Assembly: GCF_914767665.1 (NCBI RefSeq)
Contig: NC_059503.1
Span: forward strand, 34,038,001-34,102,000
DNA from: Harmonia axyridis
Taxonomy: Eukaryota; Arthropoda; Insecta; Coleoptera; Coccinellidae
DNA: 64,000 bases
Reading direction: 5' to 3'
This document shows positions 45,701 to 57,049 of this stretch, piece by piece. The notes beneath the pieces are model-generated. The model saw only the letters and a list, made by a program, of their open reading frames with translations, searched no databases and was not told where the DNA came from. The position numbers and the translations under genes are program-made. Every line of letters begins with the position of its first letter. Position 1 is the stretch's first letter.

Positions 45701-48044
45701 ATGTAGATTTTCATAAAAATATTATATTCTACATACAATTTATGTCTTCAAACTACATTTCACTTTAGACACCCTAAAGGATTAGCGTTCCATATATGGA
45801 ACTACCGCTATTTTCAAAACAGAAAACCACTGGACTCGAAAATTGATCTAGTGTTGCTCATGGTATTATTCCAAATAGAAATGGATAGATTTCATGTCAT
45901 TTCTTGCATTTTGATAAATTTAGTCACTAAAATAGGTTTATATTCAAGTTCACTTCTTTCATGTTTCGTTTCCTTTTCTTGCTGGAAATTAAAGGATGCT
46001 TTTTCTCTCTCGAGTTCTTTTTCATTTTTCATTAGTTAATATTTATTTATTAATTATTTTATTTTTAATTTGAATTTTCAACATAACTCTCTGGAATTGC
46101 ACTAGATTTCCAAACACCATGGCGTTTTATAATATTTATAACGCACATATTTGCACATGTATGGGCAAGCAAAGATGTTGATGACACCGAAAGCACTGAG
46201 TGAACTCTTGTTAGAAGATAAATCGGGTTATCTGAGAGGTATTGAGCGATTTTGTTAAATATTTCTCCAAAATTGTTTTCGTAAACTAGATTCGTCATCT
46301 AAAATGACGTTCCTTGAGAACAACAAATTTCGTGTATATGAAAGCTCGAATCTTAGTTATTCTGATCATTTCAGGACTACATTCTCTATTAGTAGAATTT
46401 ACGATGTTGTATAAATATTTCAATCTGCATAGAAATGTTCATTTAAATCACGTCACCCGAACTGAAAATACAAGAAGACCATTGGAAAAATACTCAATAT
46501 TTTAGTGACAACAGTTCCGTTCAAATCGATATTTTGCAAGTGAATATAAAATAACAGTTTCATGTCTGGTGCAGAACTTTGTGTCACGTCATCAAAACCA
46601 CACAAGTTGAAGCAGGATATCGATAAAAGAAGCTAATATTCGAACGAAAAATCGGATTTAGTCGGAATATCAAGTGTATGTATAATAAATCATTATCATT
46701 GTTGTTATTAGTGACAAGTTCAAGCAAAATGCAAAATTTCATCTTGATCACGTATCCCAGCACTAGACAAAATTGAAACAAAAAAGATCGAGCCAACAGA
46801 TTCGATTACGTCTCAGATTACGTTGAAATATACTCGTTGTTATAATGATCACTCGAATATCCATGCATAATAATCTGAAAGCTTCACATGAGTAAACTAA
46901 CAGACAATAATGACATCAAGACGATGCACATTTTGTACCTGTTCCTGAAGCAATTCTGTGGGCTCAAAAATTAGCATGATTGAACTAGCGCTCACAAGAT
47001 TCCGTCGCCAAGTCAGTGCATATCTCGAATATCAATTATTAAATCCGAAAACAATTCACTGAAATAAATTTTCATATATATTTAACAGTTTAATATGAAT
47101 CTTAAACTCACCTTAAAAATACTAATATTCACCTTACAAGTAGAAAATAACGTTAAGAAAACACCAACTATTTACACTTATTAACAAGTTTTCTCTGGCT
47201 TGTTTCTAGGTAAAAACAGGTAACTCCAAACAACTTATTATCCTCAATTGATCCTCGTTCTGGACAACTGTCGGCAATAACCGCACAATTCACTTTTCAG
47301 TTAATGAAAATCCCTATGAAAGTCGCTCTCGCTCGGAAAACTCACCGGTGCTAGGTCCGCGAAAATTCTATCAGGGAAATGTTCCGCTGCGTAGCGTTTT
47401 TCGCGGGGTTCCGTTCCAGACTCGGGCGTGAGAGAAGATACCGAATCGGAGAAGTGGTGGGGGCGGACTAGGTGGGGATGGGAAAGGAAGGAGGTGGGGG
47501 GCTTCAATCGATTTTCAACTGTTTTCTAGAGAGGCGGTCTGTCGTTGACGATTCCTGTTGCGGGAACAAACAATAACAATTTCGGTAATTATTTTCGGAA
47601 AGTGTCCTGGAGATATCGGTAGATCCCAGGGGGATGGAGAATTGGAGGGTCTTGTGAGATTGTTAATTATTTTCGGGGTGAATTTTGAATTTTCCCCATG
47701 AGGGCAATTGTTGAATATTAAATGGATGGACACGACAGATTGTAGTTTGTTTTTTTTTTGATTCAATAAATCGACGAAAGTGAGTTCATAAAACTCACTG
47801 TTATGGATAATGATAATTAAAATATGAACATCAATCAATATCTCCGACGAATGATTGGGAAATTTATCGGAATATAAAAATGAAAAAATGTAGTGGAAAC
47901 TTATCGATTTATCTCACCTACCTATATATTCTTGTATTCCACCTTTAATATTTTCTAATGTGGTGTGACGGTTCATAGGAGGCGAAATGGTTTTTTTCAA
48001 AACTTGACACATCATTGCCGGCGTTGAAATTAACTGGAGGAATA
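45701..48044. other. No recognised gene; GC-rich island 47300-47700
   Basis: Mostly AT-rich and unassigned. 47300-47540 is the most G-rich stretch in the window (GGTGGGGGCGG, GGAGGTGGGGGG) with several CpG dinucleotides, and it has no transposon signature. It could be a promoter or first-exon region of a host gene. No TATA box or start site can be proven. Confidence 0.3.
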
Positions 48045-48046
48045 TA

Positions 48047-48975
48047 ACGGGTGTTTTTTTCGAGGTATATAGTTTTAAGTTCGCATTACTGTTCAAGATG
48101 ACAACCGATTTAACAGCTGTCAAGTGATTCATTCTCAGTTTGGTTTAGCAATTCATCATGAATAGACTCACGCCTGAACAACGCTTGCAAAAAGTGCAAT
48201 TTTATTTCGAAAATAATGGTTCTGTGTGGAATACGTATCGCGTACTAGGTCCATTTATTTTTTTAGCGATGAAGCACACTTCTGGTTGAATGGCTACGTC
48301 AACAAACAAAACTGCCACATTTGGAGTGAAGCTAATCCTCAAGTGTATGTCGAAACACCGTTACATTCAGAAAAACTGACTCTTTGGTGCGCTTTATGGG
48401 CTGGTGGAATCATTGGTCCGTACTTCTTCCAAAAACGATGATGGCCAGAACGTTACAGTCAATGGCGATCGATATAGAGCCATGATTACTAACTTTTTGA
48501 TTCCTGAATTGAACAACCATGATGTCCAGGAGCTGTGGTTCCAACAAGACGGCGCAACATGTCACACAGCTCGTGCCACAATCGATTTATGGAAAGACAC
48601 TTTGGTGACCGCCTAATTTCACGTTTTGGAACTGTGAATTGGCCTCCAAGATCTTGTGATTTAACACCGCTAGACTACTTTCTGTGGGGCTATGTAAAGC
48701 CATTGGTCTATGCGGATAAGCCACAAACCCTTGAATTTGGAAGACAACATTCGCCGTGTTATTGCCGATATACGGCCACAAATGTTGGAGAAAGTCATCG
48801 AAAATTGGACGTCCAGATTAGACTACATCCGAGCCATCCGTGGCGGTCATATGCCAGAAATATTATTTAAAATGTAATGCCACAAGATTATCTTGCGGAT
48901 AAATAAATGTCAATCGAATAATCCATCTTTGTTTTATTGCAATTTAAAGTTCTATAGCTCTAAAAAAACACCCTC
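48047..48975 (+). mobile_element. Tc1/mariner-superfamily element with DD41D-type transposase remains
   Basis: The ends are ACGGGTGTTTTTTTCGAGG and, inverted, GAGGGTGTTTTTTTAGAGC, flanked by TA (48045-48046, 48976-48977). Both tips also share a downstream CTATAG/TATATAG. At 929 bp it lacks the middle of the transposase gene and is non-autonomous. Its coding remains are the best preserved DNA-transposon gene in the window. Confidence 0.9.
48158..48877 (+). pseudogene. Internally deleted DDE_3 transposase (DD41D spacing)
   Basis: The ATG at 48158 opens MNRLTPEQRLQKVQFYFENN and GSVWNTYRVL, the first helix-turn-helix. At about 48255 the sequence jumps from the HTH to the catalytic domain, out of frame: FSDEAHFWLNGYVNKQN (first Asp codon 48268-48270), LTLWCALWAGGIIGPYFF, FQQDGATCHTAR (second Asp 48548-48550), NWPPRSCDLTPLDYFLWGYV (third Asp 48673-48675), and the C terminus LDYIRAIRGGHMPEI ending in TAA (48875-48877). 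At least four frame breaks (near 48255, 48430, 48600, 48735) make it inactive. All three catalytic aspartate codons survive. Allowing for one lost base, 41 residues separate the second and third, as in rosa-type (DD41D) elements. Confidence 0.9.
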
Positions 48976-49154
48976 TACTTGAACATCATCCTCAAAATTT
49001 GAAAAAACCTTATTTTCTCGTTGACTGTAGAATCCTCCGTCGGTATTTGATTCAATTTTCATTAACAGCTCTTAAAAACTCTCTAAACAAGTTATAAAGA
49101 TGAACACGACCAATAAGGGCGATAAAATTACCACGCCACAGAACGTATACTAAT

Positions 49155-49655
49155 GCGGGCAATGAAAGTGATCAAATCTACACATACTATTTCATATGAC
49201 GATCAACTAGCGTTCTTGAATCTTTTCGGAAGGACTGTTGAGACAATAAAATTCCTGCTGACCCTACTCCCTAATAAATATTTTGTAACTTGCAACACTC
49301 TTGAATATTTCAGTGAATTTGAATATACTTTATACAAAAAAAAAAAAAACAACAGTTACACAACGAAATGGAAATGAATAAGAACGCTCATTATATTTAT
49401 CTTGTCCGTGTGAATCATTAGAAAGATAATAAGAGAGTAACAGCTGCATCCAATGAAAACAATCAAATCGACATGCCAATAGAAATAACCAAATCTACAC
49501 CTTCTCGATCCAGAGACGATCCGTTATAATACCAGAGTCTACTCAAAAGTAATTCAAGGCAATAAATACCCCGGCTCCTTATGTATTGCTGAAAACTCGG
49601 ACAACCCTTGTATAACTAAAACTCTGGCTTCCTTCAAGTATGACTTTGCATATAC
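49155..49655 (+). repeat. Interspersed repeat, related to 12830-13095
   Basis: The blocks GTGATCAAATCTACACATAC / CGATCAACTAGCG (49170-49220) and GAGACGATCCGTTA to TGGCTTCCTTCAAG (49510-49640) match 12830-13095 in order. The last part also matches the MITE right half (TCGGACAACCCTTGTATAA). About 240 bp of AT-rich sequence separates the two blocks here but not at 12.8 kb, so one copy gained or lost a segment. Confidence 0.5.
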
Positions 49656-50440
49656 TATATCAATCAGCCATCAAGCGATTGTTATCATCGATAAATTATC
49701 CAAATTTTTTATGTTCATATTCGCGTATGGGAAACACTCTGGAAAAATTGAAGTTTCATGCGACATTGGCCGCTGGCAGTGTCGCATCTGATGGGAAAAT
49801 TCATCCCGTCCAAACATGTTGAACGAGGAATGAAAGTCCTTCTATTTGTTCAATGTTAATATTGCCAGAGCATCATGCGTCATGGATTACCTTCGGTAAA
49901 TAGGCCACGTTTCAAAAGTAGACAGTTGGAAATATACATCATCCCCGAGGATAGATTGTGTAGGAAACCTGAATAGAAAGGAGTATTTTGTGGAATTGAA
50001 GTTGTTGGAACACTCTCGTTGTTAGATCTCAATAAAGGAAAAACTTTCATTATTGCTTTTAGAATCAGCAGACGAAAAGCAGACAATGTAGAAATCTCTG
50101 AAACATTACATAACGAATTAAACAAATTTTTATTTCAGCCGATTCATATTTGTTATAATTTCATATATTAAAGAGAATTGAAAAATTCCAGACTATACAG
50201 GATGCTATCAATGAATGCGAAAGTTTTTAGAGGGCGAATCCTTGTCCAAAATCAAAAAGGTTCATTCATCTTAATGAAAGCTCTTTTGTATTTTCTTGAA
50301 AAGAGAAAAAAAATTATGTTCATTTTTTTTTCGTTACTGCTGAGAAATTGAAAGGATGGTATGTTGCGATCTTGTTCTACAAAAAACAAAACGAAACAAG
50401 TCACCTTCGATTCCAGAATTAATTAATTACAGAAGATCCC
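49656..50440. other. No recognised gene
   Basis: AT-rich; the minus frame at 49880-50125 (81 codons) resembles nothing known. Confidence 0.3.
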
Positions 50441-50552
50441 TTCATGCACAATTTATTTTCTGTTTTCATTAGAAAATTATTGCTTCATGCACAATTTATT
50501 TTCTTTTTTCATCAGAAAATTATTGCTTTCTTTTTCATTAGAAAATTATTGC
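50441..50552 (+). repeat. Tandem repeat, 43-bp unit, 2.6 copies
   Basis: Units at 50441-50483 and 50484-50526 begin TTCATGCACAATTTATTTTC and end AGAAAATTATTGC. A partial third unit (50527-50552) repeats only the last 26 bp. The unit length is not a multiple of three, so the open frame across it changes register in each copy. Confidence 0.85.
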
Positions 50553-50943
50553 TTTCAGTCAGGGACACACAGAACACAGAAATGAAAAATGGCAAATTGT
50601 TATTTTTCGATTCGAAAATTTTGTTTCTTCAGAAAGTATATGGTTTCACCCCTTTGATAGATCAAGCCAAAATAGAAACAATTTTTTGAGTGCTTGTTCG
50701 TTCGTTACCAATTGGCCCTTTTGGATCATAGAACATTTCATAGATATGTGATCCTTGATGCCGTATTTGACGCATGAATGACGAGCGTCCTTACAGTTCT
50801 CACTATTTATTTATCTTCGGAAGCCTGCTGAATTCTCAAAATGAATGTAATTCATCCCGTCCAATAGAGTAGCTAACACTTCTCTCTAGTAGGGTAAACC
50901 GCCGGACCAATACCACCAACTATGTCGTTATAGATGTCATTCA
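50553..50943. other. No recognised gene
   Basis: Short AT-rich stretch between the tandem repeat and the mariner fragment; nothing identifiable. Confidence 0.3.
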
Positions 50944-51172
50944 TTTTTCGTCTCCAGTCACAATGCGTTGCAGAAATCCCTTCCGTCTTTGCCTTGCAAG
51001 AAGCTATTCGTAAGCAAACTAAGGCCATTCAACATATCTCGACTTCAACTCGTACGGCACCCAATTTCCTTGTTTCAGAATCATTCCTATGACTTTCAGG
51101 CATTTTGAAATGACTTGCTACGTCACTCCTAATGATCCTGCCAATTCTAGTTGTGTTTGACACAAGTCTTTT
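50944..51172 (-). pseudogene. Mariner fragment (same family as 967 and 35072)
   Basis: On the minus strand it reads TCVKHN-like sequence for CQTQxELAGS, then MPESHRNDSET-type remains of KRLKVxGMI, then NWVPYELK and TGDEK at its end. At nucleotide level it is co-linear with 1370-1565 (shared words include GAATTGGCAGGATCATT, GGAAATTGGGTGCCGTACGA, GAAGGGATTTCTGCA). Only about 230 bp remain, covering the HTH-to-catalytic linker. It ends just past the first catalytic aspartate. Confidence 0.8.
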
Positions 51173-51520
51173 CAAGCATTTTTCGGCACTGGGTAATACC
51201 TAAGATTCAAGCCACATAGAATAGATCATTTATAAACTTATTTGTAAATATATAAATATGTTTCACAAATAATTTTGTGAATAATGGCGAAATAGGTGTT
51301 ATGAAAATCGGAGGCTTTTTTAGGCTTTTTTTCCTTTAGGAAAAACTGCAGGAGCTTATTTTGAAAAAGTTATAGTCAGCGAAGTAGAAAAATATCTCAA
51401 CCACACGAAAATATGAGAGTACCTATCTATTCAGAGTAATGAGATAATGCGGGGATTAAAAAGGAAAACCACAAAAGCTTATATTTTTCTTACTATACCT
51501 AAAATGTATTCAATTTTATG
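51173..51520. other. No recognised gene
   Basis: AT-rich sequence separating the mariner scrap from the palindrome at 51523. Confidence 0.3.
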
Positions 51521-51522
51521 TA

Positions 51523-53049
51523 CAGTGCATCCCATTTTGGGTGAGACTGCCAGGTTTCTCGCTTGTTAGTTAAGATAGAGCCTTGCGGTTTTCACGTTCC
51601 TGTCCTACTTTTTCGTACAACTCAAGTTGGTCTAATCAGATTTTGCATAACTGTTTCCGTTCAAGAGATACAGGGTGATTTTGGAAATTGATACTTTTCG
51701 GACCCCTCCTTTATCTCCGAAGTTATTAGAAATAATGCTGAGGTGAAAACTACGTCTGAATCAGAATTTTGCGTAGAATCCAGTGGCGTACTCAATTTTT
51801 TTTTCGGGGTATAGTTTTGAAGATTCAACACAAACCTATATTTTTTTTAATGGAACACCCTATATATCATTACTTCGTTGAATTCGTTATTTTTTTCCCT
51901 TCAAAATGATGTATGATACTATATAGGTAGAATGGTCAGAAATGTTAAAAACACTAGAACATCAAATAATGATGATTTTTTGTTAATGAGCAATGGATTT
52001 CCCATATGAAAAAAAGGTTCAATTGGATAATTTTGATTTGTAATTTTTATAAATAGTAGAGTAAGCAAACAAAGATAATACACTCATCACTAACATGAAA
52101 AACAAAACGTAGGTACCTACCTAATAGCAACAAATAAATAATACAAAAATTCATAAACATTGCATGATATCTTACAGCTTAAACTGTTTAAACTACTGTC
52201 CATTTTCCTCTAATACATAATTGACAAAACTTTTCAATACACCTGAGTGCATTTAATATTATAAAAGGGCTGTTTTGTGAATCCTGGAAAACTGCCTCTG
52301 TTGATGCACGAAGTTCTTCGAGACTGTTATGTCTTTTACTGTAGTATATTGTATGTATTAGGGAAAATGGACAGCAATTTGAACAGTTTAATCTGTAAGA
52401 TATTATGAAATGTTTATGAATTTTTTTATTATTCATTTGTTGCTATTAGGTAGGTACCTACGTATTGTTTTTCATATTAGTGATGAGTGTATTATATTTG
52501 TTTGCTTACTCTACTATAAATAAAAATCACAAATGAAAATCATCCAATTAATCCTTTTTTTCAGATGGAAAATCCATTGCTCATTAACAAAAAATCATCA
52601 TTATTTGATGTTTTAGTGTTTTTTTAACATTTCTGACCATCCTACCTGTATAGTATCATATATTATTTTGAAGGAAAAAAAATAACGAATTCAACGAAGT
52701 AATGATATATAGGATGTTCCATTGAAAAAAATATAGGTTTGTGTTGAATCTTCAAAACTATACCCCGAAAAAAAAATTGAGTACGCCACTGGATTCTACG
52801 CAAAATTCTGATTCAGACGTAGTTTTCACCTCAGCATTATTTCTAATAACTTCGGAGATAAAGGAGGGGTCCGAAAAGTATCAATTTCCAAAATCACCCT
52901 GTATCTCTTGAACGGAAACAGTTATGCAAAATCTGATCAGACCAACTTGAGTTTCACGAAAAAGTAGGACAGGAACGTGAAAACCGCAAGGCTCTATCTT
53001 GAATAACAAGCGAGAAACCTGGCAGTCTCACCCAAAATGGGATGCACTG
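51523..53049. mobile_element. 1.5-kb palindromic foldback element (CAGTGCATCCC family)
   Basis: Arms 51523 to about 52220 and about 52348-53049 are inverted copies with tips CAGTGCATCCCATTTTGGG. The left flank is TA (51521-51522) and the right flank is the TA at 53050-53051. The 125-bp centre and the inner ends of both arms carry transposase C-terminal coding sequence (separate entry). The arms are therefore not simple TIRs but include an inverted duplication of the element's 3' end. Confidence 0.9.
52165..52436 (-). pseudogene. Transposase C terminus, duplicated in inverted orientation across the palindrome centre
   Basis: From the centre leftwards (minus strand): NSLEELRASTEAVFQDSQN (about 52320-52265), SPFIILNALR, IEKFCQLC (about 52225), then, after a frame change, ENGQ-stop-FKQFKL and a stop (about 52205-52170). 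From the centre rightwards (plus strand) the same ending appears as VCIRENGQQFEQFNL and a stop (about 52352-52400). LxELR, C-x-x-C-I and the E-N-G-x-x-F-E ending match the C-terminal region of DUF4817/DDE_3 transposases (compare HNGGHFEHLL at 23040). Two outward-facing C termini in one element mark an inverted duplication event. Confidence 0.75.
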
Positions 53050-53051
53050 TA

Positions 53052-54602
53052 CAGGGTGGGCAAATTTCGATGTTTTAGCAGTACAACTTTTGAACCAGAG
53101 GAGATAGACAAAATCTGATACCCACTTCTCGATCTCTTTTTCTGAGAAACTAACAAGGGTAGTATTCATTTTTGGCCACCTTCTTTTGTTTTCGAGTTAT
53201 AAGCGAAAATTGGAAAAATGGCGATATCGAAAAACTTTTATATCTCCACTAATACTGATGCTAGAGCTCTGAAATTAAAACATTATACAGGCACTTTTTC
53301 ACGTAGAATCCAGTGGCGTGCTCGTATTCTCAAAAGGGTTTTTAATTACGAAGCTATGACCCAAAGTTATGTTTTTTTAAATGGGAACACTAGATTTTTG
53401 TGCCATTTTCTGAAAGCTTAATTTTTCCTGATTTCAAAAATATATGACATCGTATGATTCGTATCAAAATTTTTAACAGAAAATGGTCAAAAACCTTTTT
53501 TTACTTAAGAGTCTCAATATTTCTATGGTTTCAACTGTTGATAAGCCTTTCTATAACAAGAGCAGTGTCCTTCCGTCAATCTGATTATTTCTATGCTTTT
53601 CACTTATTTCTACAAAATTCGAATCTATATTTATTTTATACAAATAGTTTCGAAAAGATGAACGAACTTGGAAAAAGTTTCCTAGGTAGCTCGAACACAG
53701 TTTCAAATATTCATCTATTGAAATATCGAGAAGAGGTGTCGACTGTGCATTGTGCAATTGTTGTCATTATTAGGTTAAATATTATTTCTTGTTTGTCCCT
53801 TCGTAATTAAAATGTTGAGTTCAATCATATATGCATTGTTTCATATGCTGTTTAAAATGGATTGGTACTTGTGCGTATTGATTCTGGAGACCTATGTAAA
53901 CAATCTCCTGATACATGCATCTCAATACAACTCTTTCGATTGAAAAATTCGATCTTGTGGTTTCTCCGTTATTTCCAAATCAATTTTTAGATACAAAATT
54001 CATAAAACATATCTAGATTCGAATTTTGTAGAAATAAGTGAAAAGCTAGAAATAATCAGATTGACGGAAGGACACTGGTCTTGTTATAGAAAGCTCAATT
54101 TTTCTGTGTTCATCAACAGTTGAAACCATAGAAATATTGAGACTCTTAGGTGAAAAGAGGTTTTTGGCCATTTTCTATTATTTAGATTGATCCAAATCAT
54201 ACGATGTTATATATTTTTGAAATCAGGAAAAATCAAGCTTTCAGAAAATGACACAAAAATCTAGTGTTCCTATTTGAAAAAACATAACTTTGGGTCATAG
54301 CTTCGTAATTAAAAACCCTTTTGAAAATATGAGCACGCCACTGGATTCTACGTAAAAAAGTGCCTGTATAATGTTTTAATTTCAGAGCTTTGTCATCAGT
54401 ATGAGCGGAGATATTAATGTTTTTCGATATCGCCATTTTTCCAATTTTCGCTTATAACTCGAAAACAAAAGAAGGTGGCCAAAAATGAATACTACCCTTG
54501 TTAGTTTCTCTGAAAAAGAGATCGAGAAGTGGGTATCAGATCTCGTCTATCTACTCTGGTTCAAAAGTTGTAGTGCTAAAACATCGAAATTTGCCCACCC
54601 TG
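53052..54602. mobile_element. 1.55-kb palindromic foldback element (CAGGGTGGGC family)
   Basis: Arms of about 600-620 bp (53052-53660 and 54010-54602) are close inverted copies, tipped by CAGGGTGGGCAAATTTCGA. The left flank is TA 53050-53051, shared with the preceding palindrome; the right flank is TA 54603-54604. The centre (53661-54009) shows no recognisable transposase. A 67-codon frame is open in both arms (53218-53421 plus, 54233-54436 minus), but this is explained by sequence duplication. A third, solo arm lies at 7010-7655. Confidence 0.9.
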
Positions 54603-54604
54603 TA

Positions 54605-56201
54605 CATGTTTGAAATTGTTGGTTTTCCATTATATTTATTTACCCTTTGTCATTATCAAACTTTTTAAAGAGATGCTTTCAAGTTTTTCATCTGTTAGAA
54701 GAAGATCCCGATTACTCAATATTAATTTTTTGTGTTCTGAAAACTTGACTTGACTGTTGGGTCTCTGTCTACGCCGGCAGTTTGGGTTACGACGGTTCTG
54801 GCTATAGGAATGTGAAAAGCAGTATATTCAAAATTTTAATTGGACAGATGAACAAGCCTGACGAAGATAATGCCCCTTTTTACCCTAAAATCAATTTCCT
54901 ACAAACACCCGCCAGAGAACGTTGGAACCATTAGTGGATAATTTCTGAAGGATCGAGTAACAAGTTTAACATACATTTTTTCCATAGTCATGTCAAACAG
55001 AGAAGCATCAGATTTTGCTTGGAGTGAGTAGTAATCAACAATTTAATATGCAAAGCACTGGGTGGCTTTGACATTTGACATATCAAAAGATGCGATCGTA
55101 TATTCTCCTCGAAATTCCTTCCATCCTTGGATAGGATGACGTACGCTCGCTGAAGAGTAGAAAGATATCTGCTCAGAAGCAAATCCAATCCTGCATCCTT
55201 TATCCGTTTTATTGGATTTCAGATGTTGGTTGCGATACGTGAATGAATTGTGATAGTATTTTGATGGGAAAGATGCGAGGTATATATTTCCTCTTTTACA
55301 TGGAGGCTGGAACTTGGAAAATATGAAGGCTGTTGAGAAGTTCTAGAAATTCTAAGATGATTGCTAAGGTTTTAATATTGAAGTCAGTAGCGGCTTGTGA
55401 TAGTATAAGTTTGTGAGGTACATTGTAATATTATGTCAGTTGCATGAAAATCATTTAAAAAAATTGTATTGCTAAGGATTTGAATTATTGAATCCAAAAC
55501 CAAATCCTCATCGTATTAGGGCTATATTGCCCAATTTGTTCATATCTTCAATCAAGAAAAATTTGGTAGTAATGCCTCAATAGATTATTTTTGAACATTT
55601 TTCGACATATTGTGGTGCTTTAAATATAGTAATTATGCAGCTGTCCAGCAAGAACCATTGTGGAATTTTGGAGCATTCTTCTCTGGTCAGACTTCTTAGA
55701 ATCTGTATTCTTCGGCTCTAGCATTAAAATTTTGTATTTGTATGATGGATATTGTCTATTGCTGTGACAATATTTTGTTTCTGTTTACTCATAAGGGTCA
55801 GCTTGCAATTCGATGAAATAAGTTGAACACTTTTATTGTGTAGCAATAGACCCCGGGATAGATATTTCAAATCGTTAAAACCACTTTTTGATCAAGTTCT
55901 GTTGGAAATTGTATTAGTTGGTGCAAATAAAATGCACGGCTAACTAAACTATTATATATAAAACGTCACAAGACATTTACTCTAATCTGGAGCAGGTCGC
56001 ACTACTTCTTTAATTATATATAATGTATCCTCTTAGGAATGACTCGAAAAATGTTGCTGATACGGAGAAAAACATACTTCAAAATTCAGACAACTCACTC
56101 GGACCCACCTTCTGGTAGCGATAAGTCGATAAACAAACTACAAACATTTTTCGAAAAAAGTTTACATGAACAAAAGCTTACACAAGACACAACAAACGGC
56201 A
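54605..56201. other. No recognised gene
   Basis: Mixed composition; 54750-54960 is a little GC-richer and contains an open stretch reading AGSLGYDGSGYRNVK on the plus strand, whose family I cannot name. The minus frame at 54988-55188 is also unassigned. Remaining sequence is AT-rich. Confidence 0.3.
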
Positions 56202-56412
56202 TAGTATATCTAAAGTCACTTGAACTAGTCCATAAAAAAGATTGGCCAGATGTTCCCTTGAAGTGGATATCTCGGTCCGCTAAATATCGGAGTTTATTTG
56301 AAATTATTGTTAGCCAATAAATTCACTAGCCCCAAAGTAATTTCTGGAAACTTGGACAACCCTTGTATAATCGGAATATTCTGGCTTCCTCCAATTGACT
56401 TTGGTTATACTA
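56202..56412 (+). mobile_element. 211-bp MITE (same family as 33337-33548)
   Basis: The ends are TAGTATATCTAAAGTCACTT and, inverted, TAGTATAACCAAAGTCAATT. TA follows the right end and CA precedes the left end, so the duplication is decayed by one base or lost. The interior matches the 33337 copy inverted (GGACAACCCTTGTATAATCG, AAGTGGATATC). No coding capacity. Confidence 0.8.
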
Positions 56413-56414
56413 TA

Positions 56415-57045
56415 CCATCAAATCACAACAAAGCGAGAAGTTATTCGATTTCCCCTTTCCTGATTAACACAAATAGTGCGGAATAATTGAATTTCGCCTT
56501 CGCGCAACAGAACGATCGCGGATCGAGGCATGCCTCAAATCCATCTTTGACGCAAACCCTTGTTGTGCGGCCGGAAAGAATAGAGGAAAAGACTCGAGTC
56601 CGCTGGGCTGAGTTGCAGGCGGAGATTTTAGAAGTCGGTCCACTGACTTCTTCTTATAGTGTGCCATCACCGTCAATGGAGGTTGGATTTCACCATGGCA
56701 TATTCCTCTCTTATTTCGGTGGTTCTTATGACTAATACACCGATATCTACTATAGCAAACACAAAAATAACTGAAAATACACCAAAAGTTGTTAACAGTC
56801 TCAATAAAGATATAAATATAATAAATAACACAAGGCTGCGTTCTTATTCACAGAGGAAATAATTGTGGAAACGTCTTGCCCTCCACCTTGTTTGTTTTGT
56901 TGCTGTCAAGCTAGTAGATAGATAATGGTAAGATGGATTCTTATATTCAAAACTCTAGAAGTCAATAACATGGCATAATAGTATGAAAAACTTTCAAACG
57001 AATGGCAAATTCGCAATACCACATTCAAACATTTGAATTTTCTCC
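56415..57045. other. No recognised gene; GC-richer part 56470-56720
   Basis: A GC-richer block (56470-56720) is open on both strands (82 codons plus, 70 codons minus) but shows no known domain. It could be a fragment of an unrecognised mobile element or host sequence. Confidence 0.3.
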
Positions 57046-57049
57046 AAGA

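Noticed and set aside
52188..52436. 82-codon minus frame as a host gene
   Set aside because: It spans the loop of the palindrome and reads as transposase C-terminal remains.
53218..54436. Matching 67-codon open frames in both arms of the palindrome (53218-53421 plus, 54233-54436 minus) as a conserved small protein
   Set aside because: The arms are inverted copies of each other, so the frames are similar because the DNA is. The solo arm at 7010-7655 does not keep the frame open.
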